Below are positions 29,458 through 38,137 of a DNA stretch of 64,000 nucleotides, piece after piece. The position numbers and the translations under genes are program-made. The notes below the pieces were generated by a model. That model ran no database searches and had not been told where the DNA came from. It saw nothing but the letters and a program-made list of their open reading frames with translations. Source of the DNA: Qipengyuania spongiae (GTDB lineage: Bacteria; Pseudomonadota; Alphaproteobacteria; Sphingomonadales; Sphingomonadaceae); the NCBI RefSeq assembly GCF_026168555.1, contig NZ_CP092471.1, forward strand, positions 258,501 through 322,500, given 5' to 3'. The number at the start of each line of letters is the position of its first letter. Position 1 is the stretch's first letter.

Positions 29458-29958
29458 ATGTCCGCACCGACCAATCTTCTCGACTGTTATACCGAGGAAC
29501 TTGCCGATCTGTGGTCGGCCAACGATCAGATGACGAAAGTCGTTCGCGATCTTGCCGATGCCGCTCAGGATCGGAGCTTGACCGACCGCCTGAACGCAGC
29601 GGCCGATGGCATTCAGAAGCACACCCAGACGCTCAAGAGCCTCCTCGACGAGTGCGGTGAAAGCGAAAAGGAGCACTGCAAGGGCATGGAGGGGCTGGTC
29701 AAGGAAGCCCGGAAGCATGCTCTCGAAGCCGATATCGAGGACGCAGACGTTCGCGACGTGCTGATCGTCGCGCAGTATCAGCGCATGTGCCATTACGGCA
29801 TTGCAGGCTTCGGAACCGCCAAGGCTTTTGCCGAAGCCCTCGGCAAGAAGGATCATGCATCCAAGCTCGATACGATCACGTCCGAAATCTACGATGCTGA
29901 CGAGAACATGACCGATCTGGCCGAACGCAGCATCAATCTCGAAGCGAAAAAAGGCTGA
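29458..29958 (+). CDS. DUF892 (YciE/YciF-like) ferritin-like protein
   Basis: 166 residues. Start chosen at 29458 because GGAG lies 6-7 bases upstream and the family begins at about MSAPTNLLDCYTEELADLW. Four long helices are visible, with iron-ligand-like acidic and His residues in CYTEELADLW, AADGIQKHTQTLKSLL, QYQRMCHYGIAGFGTAKAFA and SEIYDADENMTDLAE. Members are stress-induced and some form a di-iron centre; the substrate is unknown. It closes the stress block and is followed 28 bases later by the glycosyltransferase operon. Confidence 0.85.
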   Translation: MSAPTNLLDCYTEELADLWSANDQMTKVVRDLADAAQDRSLTDRLNAAADGIQKHTQTLKSLLDECGESEKEHCKGMEGLVKEARKHALEADIEDADVRDVLIVAQYQRMCHYGIAGFGTAKAFAEALGKKDHASKLDTITSEIYDADENMTDLAERSINLEAKKG

Positions 29959-29986
29959 ACGCGCTTTCATCCGGCAAAGAACCTAG

Positions 29987-31042
29987 ATGAACAGTTCTCT
30001 CGCTTCGCAAATCGCGGAAGTCCTGACCGGTCCGACATTCGCTGGTCGGACTTCCGCATTGCGGCACAGCGGAACAATCGAAGGTCCGCTCGACTATACG
30101 GTCGCAGTCCCGGTCAGGAATGAAGAAGCGCTGCTGCCGCGTGCGCTGGACGCCTTGCTGGCTGCGATGCGATCCTCCCCGGCGCGCGGCGGCCTCGTAT
30201 TCGTCATCAACGATACGACGGACAATTCCGCCATGATCATCCGTCGCACGTTGCAAAAAGCACAGGTAGCTTTCGCGATCGTCGAAATGTCCTTCGCTTC
30301 CGAGATACGCAACGCGGCGCACGCCAGGCGCCTGGCTCTCGACCTCGCCTGGTGTTGTGCGCCGGGCGGCGTATTACTGACGACCGATGCCGACAGCTGT
30401 GTCGGGCCGAACTGGATCGCTTCTCGGTGGTCTCACATCGCATCGGGATACGATCTTGTGTGCGAGGATGTTCGCCTCGACGAGCAGGAACTGGCCCTGT
30501 TGCCGACGCGGGTCGCTGCCGTGGGCGAAGCGGAACGGGCTTACTTCGAGGCGAGCAACCGGCTTTGGCGGCTCTGGACGGGAGAACCCGCAGACTGCTT
30601 CGCCTATCGCGCATCGGGGGCAAGTCTGGCCATCCGATCGGATGCCTACCGCAAGATCGGCGGACTGCCGACGCCCTCGATCGGAGAGGATTCTGCTCTG
30701 TGCGAAGCGGTCCTCGCCGCCGGGTTGAAGGTCGGAATGCCGAACGATGTTGAAACGCGCACCTCCGCGCGCCTTCTGAGCCGAGCGCAGGGAGGTTGTG
30801 GCGCGTGTCTCAAATCCCGTGCGTCCGCCGACGACCCACTGTGCGACCCAGTTCTGATACCCCTCGCGCTTCTTCGCGAATGGGCTTTTTTGGCGAACCG
30901 TTCCGAAAACCAGAATCGCTACGCAATTCTGAAGAGTTTACGCGCCTCGGCAGCACCATCACCTCTTCCCTACTCGCAAGTCCTTATCGAGCTGCAAAAA
31001 GCCCGCGATACCGAGCGCGAATTGAGCATGGTCCATGCCTGA
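29987..31042 (+). CDS. GT2-family glycosyltransferase
   Basis: 351 residues, GT-A fold. DYTVAVPVRNEEALLPRALD is the nucleotide-sugar entry, LLTTDADSCVGPNWI holds the metal-binding DxD, and TPSIGEDSALCEAVLAAGL the ED catalytic region. No membrane segment is evident, so it should work on a soluble or membrane-surface acceptor. It is the first gene of a compact four-gene operon; its last 8 bases overlap the acyl-CoA-dehydrogenase-like gene. Acceptor and sugar are unknown. Confidence 0.88.
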   Translation: MNSSLASQIAEVLTGPTFAGRTSALRHSGTIEGPLDYTVAVPVRNEEALLPRALDALLAAMRSSPARGGLVFVINDTTDNSAMIIRRTLQKAQVAFAIVEMSFASEIRNAAHARRLALDLAWCCAPGGVLLTTDADSCVGPNWIASRWSHIASGYDLVCEDVRLDEQELALLPTRVAAVGEAERAYFEASNRLWRLWTGEPADCFAYRASGASLAIRSDAYRKIGGLPTPSIGEDSALCEAVLAAGLKVGMPNDVETRTSARLLSRAQGGCGACLKSRASADDPLCDPVLIPLALLREWAFLANRSENQNRYAILKSLRASAAPSPLPYSQVLIELQKARDTERELSMVHA

Positions 31043-32144
31043 AACGGACGCGACCATGCAGAAATTCGAAGCGCTTGTCGCTCCGATCGCTGGACGCGCC
31101 TCGCTCACCGACAGCATAGACGGCGATCTGGGACCCGATGTCCAAACCCTCAGAAAGGCAGGGTGGCTTTGCGCGTGTCTTTCAAGTGCCGATGGCGGGC
31201 AGGGTTGGGGGACCGACCCAGCAGGCAGTCTTGCCGCTCTCGACGCCTTGCGAATTCTGGGCCGGGCGAACCTGTCCGTCGCTCGCCTGTTCGAAGGTCA
31301 CATGAATGCCGTGAAGCTGATTGCACTCTATGGCGATGACCGGCAGCGCGCTGCGAGCGTTGCGGAAGTTCGCCGTGGGGCGTTGCTGGGCGTGTGGGGC
31401 GCGGACGATCCTGACTATCCCGTTACGATGGCCTGCGAGGGCGGGGAAATTCGCTTGGCTGGAGCAAAGCGCTTCGCATCCGGGCTCAGCCTTGTCGATC
31501 GGGCGATCGTGATTGTGCCGGACGCTGATGGCGGACCATACATGCTCCTCGCACCCACGAATGCTGTCGAACGGTCTGACGCCACGGGCTGGAAAATGGC
31601 GGGAATGCGCGCCACGCGCTCGGGTCGTTACGATTTTAGCGGTCTCGTTCTGTCGGATGACAGCCTTCTCGGACAGAAGGGCGATTATCTTCGCGAACCG
31701 CATTTCGAAGGCGGTATCTGGCGCTATTGCGCCGCGCATCTTGGCGGAGCCGAGGCGCTTTACAAAACCATGCTGGCCGAGTTGACCGCTCGCGGCCGCA
31801 CGGACGATCCGGACCAGAGACGGCGCATCGTCGCATGTGCCACGGCATTGGAAACAAGCCGGCTCTGGCTGCGGCGATGCGCCCGGGAAATCGAGGCTGA
31901 TGATGCTCCGCCGGGCAAGACTACTCTCGCATTGCTCGCACGCGAGGTGACCGAAGCGGCATGTCGCACCACGATGGAGATCGTGGACAGATCCCTTGGA
32001 ATGAAGGCGCACGAGGAAGGCAGCGCCGTCGAACGGATGAAGCGCGATCTGTCGTTGTTTCTCTGCCAGGCTGCGCCCGATGCGAAGCGCGAACGTGCCG
32101 GTCGCGCACTCGTCGCGGCATGCGATCTGGCCGAAACCCTGTGA
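31035..32144 (+). CDS. Acyl-CoA dehydrogenase-like flavoprotein
   Basis: 369 residues. Layout is that of the ACAD fold: N-terminal helices, a middle beta domain (LLGVWGADDPDYPVTM, AGAKRFASGLSLVDRAIVIV, WKMAGMRATRSGRYDFSGLV) and C-terminal helices with AAHLGGAEALYKTMLAELTA. The catalytic Glu is not obvious and the sequence is diverged from beta-oxidation enzymes. Its genomic company (glycosyltransferase, PIG-L, methyltransferase) points to a biosynthetic or tailoring role. ATG at 31035 overlaps the upstream gene; a second ATG at 31056 is possible. Confidence 0.85.
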   Translation: MPETDATMQKFEALVAPIAGRASLTDSIDGDLGPDVQTLRKAGWLCACLSSADGGQGWGTDPAGSLAALDALRILGRANLSVARLFEGHMNAVKLIALYGDDRQRAASVAEVRRGALLGVWGADDPDYPVTMACEGGEIRLAGAKRFASGLSLVDRAIVIVPDADGGPYMLLAPTNAVERSDATGWKMAGMRATRSGRYDFSGLVLSDDSLLGQKGDYLREPHFEGGIWRYCAAHLGGAEALYKTMLAELTARGRTDDPDQRRRIVACATALETSRLWLRRCAREIEADDAPPGKTTLALLAREVTEAACRTTMEIVDRSLGMKAHEEGSAVERMKRDLSLFLCQAAPDAKRERAGRALVAACDLAETL

Positions 32145-32863
32145 GCATTACGCAAGTCCCCGAGGGCTCCCTTATTACGGCTGCGGCGACTGCCCCGCGG
32201 ATTGATATCGAAGCCATTGCGCCCGAGGGAACGGTCCTCATCCTCAGCCCGCATCCCGATGATGAAACTTTCGGATGCGGCCTGGCGATGGCTGCAGCTG
32301 CCGCGAGGGATCGCCGGATAGCGATCGTAATGCTGACCGATGGCGAAGGATCGCATCCCAACTCCCGAACATTCGCGCCGCAGCAGCTGGCCCATCTTCG
32401 TTCTGAGGAATTCGCACGCGCATTGGAAACGCTCGCACCTTCCAGCCGCGTGGACGTGCTGCGCTTGCATTTGCCGGATGGCAAAAGCCGTTATGATCGC
32501 ATGCTCGCAATGCAGGTCCTCCCGTTTACGCAAGCGCACGGTGCAAAAGCAATTTGGTCGACTTGGCGAGGCGATCCGCATTGCGATCATCAAACGGCGG
32601 CAGGGCTCGGCCGTGAGCTCGCACGAAGGTTGACAATCCCCCACTGGTCCTTTGCCGTTTGGGGGCGGTTCGGCGAGCGCGCCATCCCGACCGGCCTGAA
32701 GACGTTTCATGACCCCGGCTTAGCAAGTCGAAAGGTCAAAGCGATCGCAGCCTACCGCTCGCAGATTGATCCGCAAGTAATCGACGATCCGAAAGGGTTC
32801 ACCATGCCGCCCGCTTTGGTCGCCCATTTCGCCGAACATCCGGAAATCTTCATCCGTGACTGA
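32141..32863 (+). CDS. PIG-L-family deacetylase
   Basis: 240 residues from a GTG at 32141 that overlaps the upstream TGA (GTGA). Zinc motif HPDDE in VLILSPHPDDETFGCG and the second His pair in GDPHCDHQTAAGLGREL. The family removes N-acetyl groups from GlcNAc-type sugars (GlcNAc-PI, mycothiol and bacillithiol precursors, other glycoconjugates). Together with the GT2 upstream this suggests that an N-acetylated sugar is transferred and then deacetylated. It overlaps the methyltransferase by 8 bases; fused PIG-L/SAM-methyltransferase proteins exist in databases. Confidence 0.92.
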   Translation: MSITQVPEGSLITAAATAPRIDIEAIAPEGTVLILSPHPDDETFGCGLAMAAAAARDRRIAIVMLTDGEGSHPNSRTFAPQQLAHLRSEEFARALETLAPSSRVDVLRLHLPDGKSRYDRMLAMQVLPFTQAHGAKAIWSTWRGDPHCDHQTAAGLGRELARRLTIPHWSFAVWGRFGERAIPTGLKTFHDPGLASRKVKAIAAYRSQIDPQVIDDPKGFTMPPALVAHFAEHPEIFIRD

Positions 32864-33431
32864 CCGCGCCCGATCACGCAAAGACCGTTTCGATGCCCTT
32901 TTCGCTGCCGACCCCGATCCTTGGGATTTCGAAACGAGCTCTTACGAGCGAGAAAAGCGTGCAGACACGATCGCGGCGATTCAAGGCCGTCGCTTCCGCA
33001 ACGCTTTGGAGATCGGCTGCGCAACCGGGGTATTAACCAGGGAACTGGCGAACGAATGCGACCGGATCATCGGTATAGACGTTTCGGATCGCGCCCTCTC
33101 GATCGCTAGAAACAGATTACATAACTGTCCGAATATCGACTTGCGGCAAGGAGAGGTCCCGGGAGAATGGCCCGCTGGATCTTTCGATTTGATCGTGTTC
33201 TCCGAGATACTGTATTTTCTAGACATGCCAGAAATTCGAGATGCTTCCAAGCGCGCTAATCAGTCTCTGGCGCCGAACGGCGTCATTCTCTTGATCAATT
33301 GGATTGGAGCAACCGACTTGCCGCTGGATGGTCACGAAGTCGTCCACCTTTTTACAGCAGCAGGCGAATGGAAGCGAACAGGTGTGATGAAGGCGCCGCG
33401 ATTCCGGATCGATAGAATCGAGCGAGGATAA
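32856..33431 (+). CDS. Class I SAM-dependent methyltransferase (NodS-like)
   Basis: 191 residues with a GTG start inside the end of the PIG-L gene. RFDALFAADPDPWDFETSSY at the N-terminus is typical of NodS-type enzymes; NALEIGCATGVLTRELA is the SAM-binding motif I, and GSFDLIVFSEILYFL motif IV. NodS N-methylates the deacetylated end of Nod-factor sugars in rhizobia, so acting after a PIG-L deacetylase would make chemical sense here. This is the last gene of the operon. Confidence 0.9.
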   Translation: MTDRARSRKDRFDALFAADPDPWDFETSSYEREKRADTIAAIQGRRFRNALEIGCATGVLTRELANECDRIIGIDVSDRALSIARNRLHNCPNIDLRQGEVPGEWPAGSFDLIVFSEILYFLDMPEIRDASKRANQSLAPNGVILLINWIGATDLPLDGHEVVHLFTAAGEWKRTGVMKAPRFRIDRIERG

Positions 33432-33747
33432 ACTTCTTTAGCTATCAAAGTTTTTCTCGAAGGTCAGCTACGACGGCACTTGAGCCAAGGACCGGACAGT
33501 CCGCTGGCGGCCCATTTTCAGTCTCAACGCTTTATATAGTCCCAAGGACCGCTTTCAGGAACGTCCCAAGAGCGTCGGAACAACCGACATAGGGTGGGAA
33601 GTGGACATGGACGCTCAAATACTGCCGCTGGACGCTTTTTGTTGGCACCTTTATGCTTCGTTGGATGGCACAGCGCATGTTAGTCGCGATCGCGCATCAA
33701 TATTGCCAATCACGAATTTCCGCAGTTACGGCAGACCAGAAGAACAA
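33432..33747. other. Chromosomal flank left of the island
   Basis: About 315 bases. A 73-codon frame from GTG 33601 runs across the left attachment repeat to 33822, which argues against it being an original gene. It has no recognisable family. No terminator is obvious after the methyltransferase gene. Confidence 0.35.
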
Positions 33748-33767
33748 ATGGTGCCAGAAGAGGACTC
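33748..33767. repeat. Left attachment repeat (copy of tRNA-Leu 3' end)
   Basis: ATGGTGCCAGAAGAGGACTC matches the 3' end of the tRNA-Leu gene at 52695-52715 (ATGGTGCCCAGAAGAGGACTC in plus orientation) with one C missing. Same orientation at both ends, as expected for attL/attR of a tRNA-targeted island. The flanking bases differ. Confidence 0.8.
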
Positions 33768-33976
33768 AATAATTCCAAACAACAATTTGTTTTTATTTTT
33801 TATTGAGAATTTAGTTTCTTGAGATGGCACAAGCGCTGGCACTAAATAAAACCAAATAAGTGGTTCGTTTCCCAATCTATACTGAAACCATATAGTTTCA
33901 CTACATCCAGATTCGTTCCTGCACAACCCTAGCCATCTCAATTTGCTTTACAGCACTGCTTTTTGCTTGCCTTGGG

Positions 33977-34246
33977 TCAGCCGGCGCATTCGGGCAAAGA
34001 AAGGAGATTGTCGTTCCACTTGCCGTCCGCGTAGGTGCGGAGATACTTGCCGTTCGGACCATTGACCACGCCAATGTTGCCACGGTTGCCCGCAACCATA
34101 GTGTAAAAGGTGTTGGTTTTGGCTTCTATCGAGTCGATGACTTGCTTGCGCGTCCAGTGCCAGCCGGAACCGCCCAAGTGGGTGATGCCTTCGTGGGTGT
34201 TGTCGCGGGGCTGCTTGTTGATGCAGGTAACTTGAACGTCGGCCAT
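33977..34246 (-). CDS. DUF3892 domain protein
   Basis: 89 residues; MADVQVTCINKQPRDNTHEG starts the domain, followed by ITHLGGSGWHWTRKQVIDSI and GKYLRTYADGKWNDNLLSLP. These match the DUF3892 pattern of a small domain common on mobile elements. It has no known activity. It is the last of three short minus-strand genes at the left end of the island. The stretch 33768-33976 ahead of it is AT-rich and empty. Confidence 0.8.
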   Translation of the reverse strand: MADVQVTCINKQPRDNTHEGITHLGGSGWHWTRKQVIDSIEAKTNTFYTMVAGNRGNIGVVNGPNGKYLRTYADGKWNDNLLSLPECAG

Positions 34247-34269
34247 AGGAGAGGGTGCCTTTCGGTGAA

Positions 34270-34458
34270 TTAGGAGTTGGGGCCGTCACGACCATCGGGT
34301 TCTTTGGCGACGCCTTTGAACGGTGATCCGCCATTCTTGACGCTCATAAATTCGCCGGTGCGTTCGTTGCGCTTCTGGTAGTTGCCATCAGAGCGCTGGA
34401 ACTGGGTGCGGCCAGTAACTGCGCCGCGACGAAAATTGCTTCCGGTATTCTTGGCCAT
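34270..34458 (-). CDS. Small basic protein of unknown function
   Basis: 62 residues from ATG 34458. MAKNTGSNFRRGAVTGRTQF begins a short, polar, Gly- and Arg-rich chain with KNGGSPFKGVAKE near the end. Similar short proteins with RRGAVTGRTQF-type starts occur beside DUF3892 genes on islands, which is why I keep it. No domain or activity is known. It lies 23 bases upstream of the DUF3892 gene and likely shares its transcript. Confidence 0.65.
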   Translation of the reverse strand: MAKNTGSNFRRGAVTGRTQFQRSDGNYQKRNERTGEFMSVKNGGSPFKGVAKEPDGRDGPNS

Positions 34459-34474
34459 AAAATCTCCTAAGACC

Positions 34475-34735
34475 TTAGTTGAACGTGTAGCGCTTCCACG
34501 GGATGGCACGCATCGGGATCCGTGCGAGAAAGTTGGCGATGTCGCGACGACCGAAATATGTCGGAGTCCCGCGCGAGTTCTGAGACATCAAGACGATCGG
34601 CATGCCGGGAAAACACCTAGAAAAGCTGGCAATGGCATCATTCGCTTGATGCCGATTGTCGGTGACATGGCGCTTTACGGCCACGACCGCGAAGGTTTGA
34701 CCCTGTTCTTTTATGACCGCACCTTCGATCTGCAT
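34475..34735 (-). CDS. Hypothetical protein, first of a three-gene set
   Basis: 86 residues from ATG 34735, chosen because AAAGGAAC sits 6 bases upstream. It reads QIEGAVIKEQGQTFAVVAVK near the start, then ANDAIASFSRCFPGMPIVLM and YFGRRDIANFLARI. The pattern of strand, helix, strand and helix suggests a small alpha/beta fold; no family is recognised. It stands 16 bases ahead of the small basic protein gene and is divergent from the XRE gene. Confidence 0.6.
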   Translation of the reverse strand: MQIEGAVIKEQGQTFAVVAVKRHVTDNRHQANDAIASFSRCFPGMPIVLMSQNSRGTPTYFGRRDIANFLARIPMRAIPWKRYTFN

Positions 34736-34892
34736 GGCAGTTCCTTTCGAGAGAATCGGGCGAGGCCCGCTTGCAGATTTCTCTATGCCGCGATTCCCAA
34801 ATGCGGTCAATGCAAACATGTGTAATGTAAAGCTCACAAACCTTTGTTTATGAGATTGACATTTTCTCTGTCAGCGAGCTAGTGCGCCTTTG

Positions 34893-35246
34893 ATGGATGA
34901 ACGAGCTATCTATGTGGCGCTTGGCGAAGCTGTGTTGGTCAGACGAAAACACCTCGGACTGACGCAAGCACAGGTCGCCAAGAAGGTCGGGGTTTCGCGC
35001 GAGTCCATCGCCAACATTGAAGCCGGGCGACAACGGGTGCTACTCCATCATGTCTATGGCTTGGCGCGGGCGCTTGATCTCAAGGTGATCACCGATCTCA
35101 TTCCGGCAACTCCACCGCGTGCTTCCGGCGAAGCCGCGATGGCTGTTAAAGTATCAGGCGCTTTAGTATCAGATACCCAGAAATCTGACATAGAACGATT
35201 GCTGAACCTTGCGCTCAGCGAGCGATCTGGCGGGGGTTCTTCGTGA
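34893..35246 (+). CDS. XRE-family helix-turn-helix protein
   Basis: 117 residues from ATG 34893; a TTG codon directly before it is in frame. The HTH is GLTQAQVAKKVGVSRESIANIEAGRQRV at residues about 21-48 (shown here in outline by LTQAQVAKKVGVSRE and IEAGRQ). A C-terminal tail with SDTQKSDIERLLNLALSE follows. Its last 4 bases overlap the ImmA-type gene (GTGA), so the two form an XRE/ImmA pair of the kind that controls mobile elements or acts as a toxin-antitoxin-like switch. Divergent from the three small genes, which may be its targets. Confidence 0.88.
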   Translation: MDERAIYVALGEAVLVRRKHLGLTQAQVAKKVGVSRESIANIEAGRQRVLLHHVYGLARALDLKVITDLIPATPPRASGEAAMAVKVSGALVSDTQKSDIERLLNLALSERSGGGSS

Positions 35247-35767
35247 TCTCATTCAAGCAAGCAGCCCGCGATCATGCCAAAGCCATCCTTGCCGAGTTTG
35301 GAGTCGAGGCGGCGCCTGTTCCGGTTGAACGCATTATCAAACGACGGAACATTCGGGTTCAGTTCTCTCCGCTGGATAAAGAGCTATCGGGCATGGCGCT
35401 TATCAAGGATGGCGCTTCGATCATTGGGGTCAATGCCTTGCATCACCCCAATCGCCAACGCTTTACAATGGCCCATGAACTTGGGCATCACGTCATGCAC
35501 CAAACGCAAATCAACGGCACGGTGCATGTGGACAAGGGCTTCGCCATGATCCTGATGCGCGACGATCTGGCAGCTCAAGGCACGGATCGCATGGAAATTG
35601 AGGCCAATACGTTTGCATCGGAACTCTTGATGCCAACAAATATCCTCGAGCAATTGCTTGATGTTGGCTCCGTTGATCTTGATGATACCTCTGCGCTTGA
35701 AGTGATTGCAAAGCGCTTTAAAGTCAGTTTGTCTGCCTTGCAGTACAGGCTTATGGCATTCAGATGA
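35243..35767 (+). CDS. ImmA/IrrE-family metallopeptidase
   Basis: 174 residues from GTG 35243. The zinc-protease motif HELGHHVMH (HExxH) is in the middle, and FASELLMPTNILEQLL with the downstream Glu follows, as in the family. ImmA cleaves XRE-type repressors such as ImmR on ICEBs1; IrrE/PprI cleaves DdrO. By analogy the partner here is the XRE protein encoded just upstream. The end lies 16 bases before the exonuclease gene's GTG. Confidence 0.9.
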   Translation: MISFKQAARDHAKAILAEFGVEAAPVPVERIIKRRNIRVQFSPLDKELSGMALIKDGASIIGVNALHHPNRQRFTMAHELGHHVMHQTQINGTVHVDKGFAMILMRDDLAAQGTDRMEIEANTFASELLMPTNILEQLLDVGSVDLDDTSALEVIAKRFKVSLSALQYRLMAFR

Positions 35768-35783
35768 GCTTAGGGAGGCGGTC

Positions 35784-37166
35784 GTGGGTTTTGTTTTCTA
35801 CGACACCGAGACCACTGGCACCGACAAGTTTTTCGATCAGATTCTCCAATTCGCGGCAATCAGAACGGACGAAAATCTCAACGAGCTTGATCGCTTCGAG
35901 ATACGGTGTCGCTTGCTCCCCCACATGATCATGTCGCCGGGTGCCATGTTGGTCACGGGTGTCACGATTGAGCAGGCCATCAATCCGAACCTCCCGACTC
36001 ATTACACTATGATACGGGCAATCCGCGAAAAACTACTCGCATGGTCGCCCGCCATATTTGTGGGCTACAATAGCATAGCTTTTGACGAGGAGCTCCTGCG
36101 CCAAGCCCAATATCAGACGCTTCACAATCCCTATCTGACCCAGCGCCAAGGCAATGGCCGGGCGGATGCCATGATGCTGACTAAGGCCATCGCGCAGTTT
36201 GAACCGGAATGCTTCACGATCCCGGTCAAGGACAACGGAAGACCCGTGTTCAAACTTGACCAGGTAGCTCCGGCTAATGGCTTCGATCACAGCAATGCCC
36301 ATGATGCGATGGCCGATGTTGAGGCTGTCATTCACCTGTGTCGATTGGCCGCAAACGGTGCGAGCTTTGAGTGGTCAAACTTCATACGCTTTTCGCAAAA
36401 GGCCGCGACCGAAGCCTTCTTGCTCGAAGATGAGCCGCTCCTGTTGACCGAGTTCTTTGGCTTTGGAGGTCAAAAGCATTACCCGATCATCCGCATTGGA
36501 GCAGACAGCGAGCAAGCGACCAAACACCTCTGCTATGACCTTACCCACGATCCCGATGGTTTCCGGTCACTCTCTGATGCTGCGTTGCTCGAATGCTTTA
36601 CAAACAAGCCAAAGCCGCTTCGGAAGGTGAAAAGCAATGCCGCCCCCACGCTCCGTGCGCTTGACGAAGCCCCCGCCTGGTGCCTTGGTCTGTTGTCGGA
36701 AGCAGAGGTGGTAAGCCGCGCGCAGGAAGTGCTTTCAGATACTACCTTCGTTGATCGGCTGCTCACGATCTACGAGGAATCCAAACCGGAGTACGGGGAA
36801 TCCGAGAATGTCGAGCAGCAGATTTATAACGGTTTTCCGACACCGCCTGACGAAGGTCTGATGGAAAGGTTCCACGAAACGGCGTGGCCGGATCGCCATC
36901 TCTTGATTTCGCAGTTCGCAGATCAGCGCCTGTCGTTCTTGGCGGCCCGCGTCATCTACGCAGAGCAACCCGATTACCTTCCCGACGGACTTCGCGGCAG
37001 TATCGAAGCACACATTCAAGGTCGACTGCATTTCCAAGGTGAGTGCAAATGGGGAACGGTGCCAAAGGCGCTTGCTGAGTGCGATGCACATCTCTTGTCG
37101 GCCACCGGAGAACAGCTCGAAATGCTGAGAATTTATCGTGAGCATTTGCTCACTTTATCTATTTGA
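35784..37166 (+). CDS. Exonuclease I (SbcB)-like DEDDh nuclease
   Basis: 460 residues from GTG 35784, chosen for AGGGAGG upstream. DEDDh features: FVFYDTETTG (Exo I), VGYNSIAFDEELLRQ (Exo II) and NAHDAMADVEAVIHL (Exo III, His-x4-Asp). The rest follows the SH3-like and helical layout of E. coli ExoI (about 475 residues). It degrades single-stranded DNA 3' to 5'. Presence on an island behind XRE/ImmA rather than with chromosomal repair genes is notable. It may protect the element's DNA processing or act in defence; this is inference. Confidence 0.88.
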   Translation: MGFVFYDTETTGTDKFFDQILQFAAIRTDENLNELDRFEIRCRLLPHMIMSPGAMLVTGVTIEQAINPNLPTHYTMIRAIREKLLAWSPAIFVGYNSIAFDEELLRQAQYQTLHNPYLTQRQGNGRADAMMLTKAIAQFEPECFTIPVKDNGRPVFKLDQVAPANGFDHSNAHDAMADVEAVIHLCRLAANGASFEWSNFIRFSQKAATEAFLLEDEPLLLTEFFGFGGQKHYPIIRIGADSEQATKHLCYDLTHDPDGFRSLSDAALLECFTNKPKPLRKVKSNAAPTLRALDEAPAWCLGLLSEAEVVSRAQEVLSDTTFVDRLLTIYEESKPEYGESENVEQQIYNGFPTPPDEGLMERFHETAWPDRHLLISQFADQRLSFLAARVIYAEQPDYLPDGLRGSIEAHIQGRLHFQGECKWGTVPKALAECDAHLLSATGEQLEMLRIYREHLLTLSI

Positions 37167-37205
37167 GAGAATTGCTGCTGACGCGGCAATCGCTCCCATG
37201 GCCAC

Positions 37206-38137
37206 TCAGATCCCAATCCCCCGCCCTCGCCCGAGATCGAGGCCATGACGGAACGCGAGCTCGTCGCCAAGCGAGCGACCACTGGCAGCGCTGATGCCCA
37301 ACTCGACCTTGCGTTTGGCCAGGAGCGAATCAAGCTGAGGATCGCGCTGAAGACTTTTGGCCATTTCCGCCATCTCCGAGCGTGATGCGCGGTATTTGCG
37401 CATCTCTCCGCTTCTGTAATGCTGCTGACTCTTGTGCCCGAGTTTCTGCCAACGATCCACAAACCGGTCAGCGCGCTCCTGCCCTGCCTCCCGGACTCTC
37501 CCCTCGGTCTTCATGGCGAGGATGGCACGACGCACTTGTCCACCCGCCGCTTCTCGTGCGAGCGATGGGTCTGCGATATAGGCGCGCTCGATATCACGTG
37601 AATAATTCGCCCCAAAGGCGTTCAACTCCTTGCGCGCTGCCGCAAGCTCCTGCCTCAGCGCCGCCGGACTTCGCTGCTCGACAAGCTGGTCCTGTGCCGC
37701 GCCATTCTCCTGCGCCAGAAACAGATTGCTGACTGCACGGGCATGCCGCCGGACAGCGGCCTGCGCCCTGACCTGGTGATCTGCTTGCGGCGTCCGCAAC
37801 CCATCGATCAAGCCGCGCACCTTCTCGGGAACCTTGCGGACGATCTCGGCAACACGTTCGCGGAAGTTGATGCCACGCCGCTCGGCGAAACGTCGTTCCA
37901 AGTCCTCGCTCGCATAGTCACCAGCCATGTCCTTGGCGCGTTCACGGGAAAGTACGCGGGCGAGCTTACCGGCATCGGCAAAATCATCCCTGCCATAATG
38001 CAGCTCGACGGATTCGCGATGGCGTGAGAGCGCAACGTAGCTGCTGTGCTGATCCACGCCCGTGGTCGCGAGAACGTGGGTGCGGTCCACAGTCACACCT
38101 TGCGACTTGTGGATGGTCGCGGCGTAACCGTGGTCGA
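37206..38137 (-). pseudogene. TraA/MobF-type relaxase-helicase, C-terminal part (inverted)
   Basis: On the minus strand, homology to Ti-type TraA begins at about 38137 with DHGYAATIHKSQGVTVDRTH (helicase motif V/VI region), YVALSRHRESVELHYGRDDF, then a long charged C-terminal region (ASEDLERRFAERRGINFRER, REAAGGQVRRAILAMKTEGR) and the Gly-Arg end. The frame remains open upstream to 38357, but that part is only the complement of the plus-strand relaxase piece. It has no start of its own. Back to back with the piece at 38138-39010. Confidence 0.75.

Noticed and set aside
33480..33510. Short repeated GGACAGTCCGCT seen also near 15416
   Set aside because: Only about 12 bases are shared and the surroundings differ; it is not enough to call a repeat family from this window.
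33601..33822. 73-codon gene across the left end of the island
   Set aside because: It spans the attachment repeat, so its present frame was created by integration, and it has no recognisable similarity.
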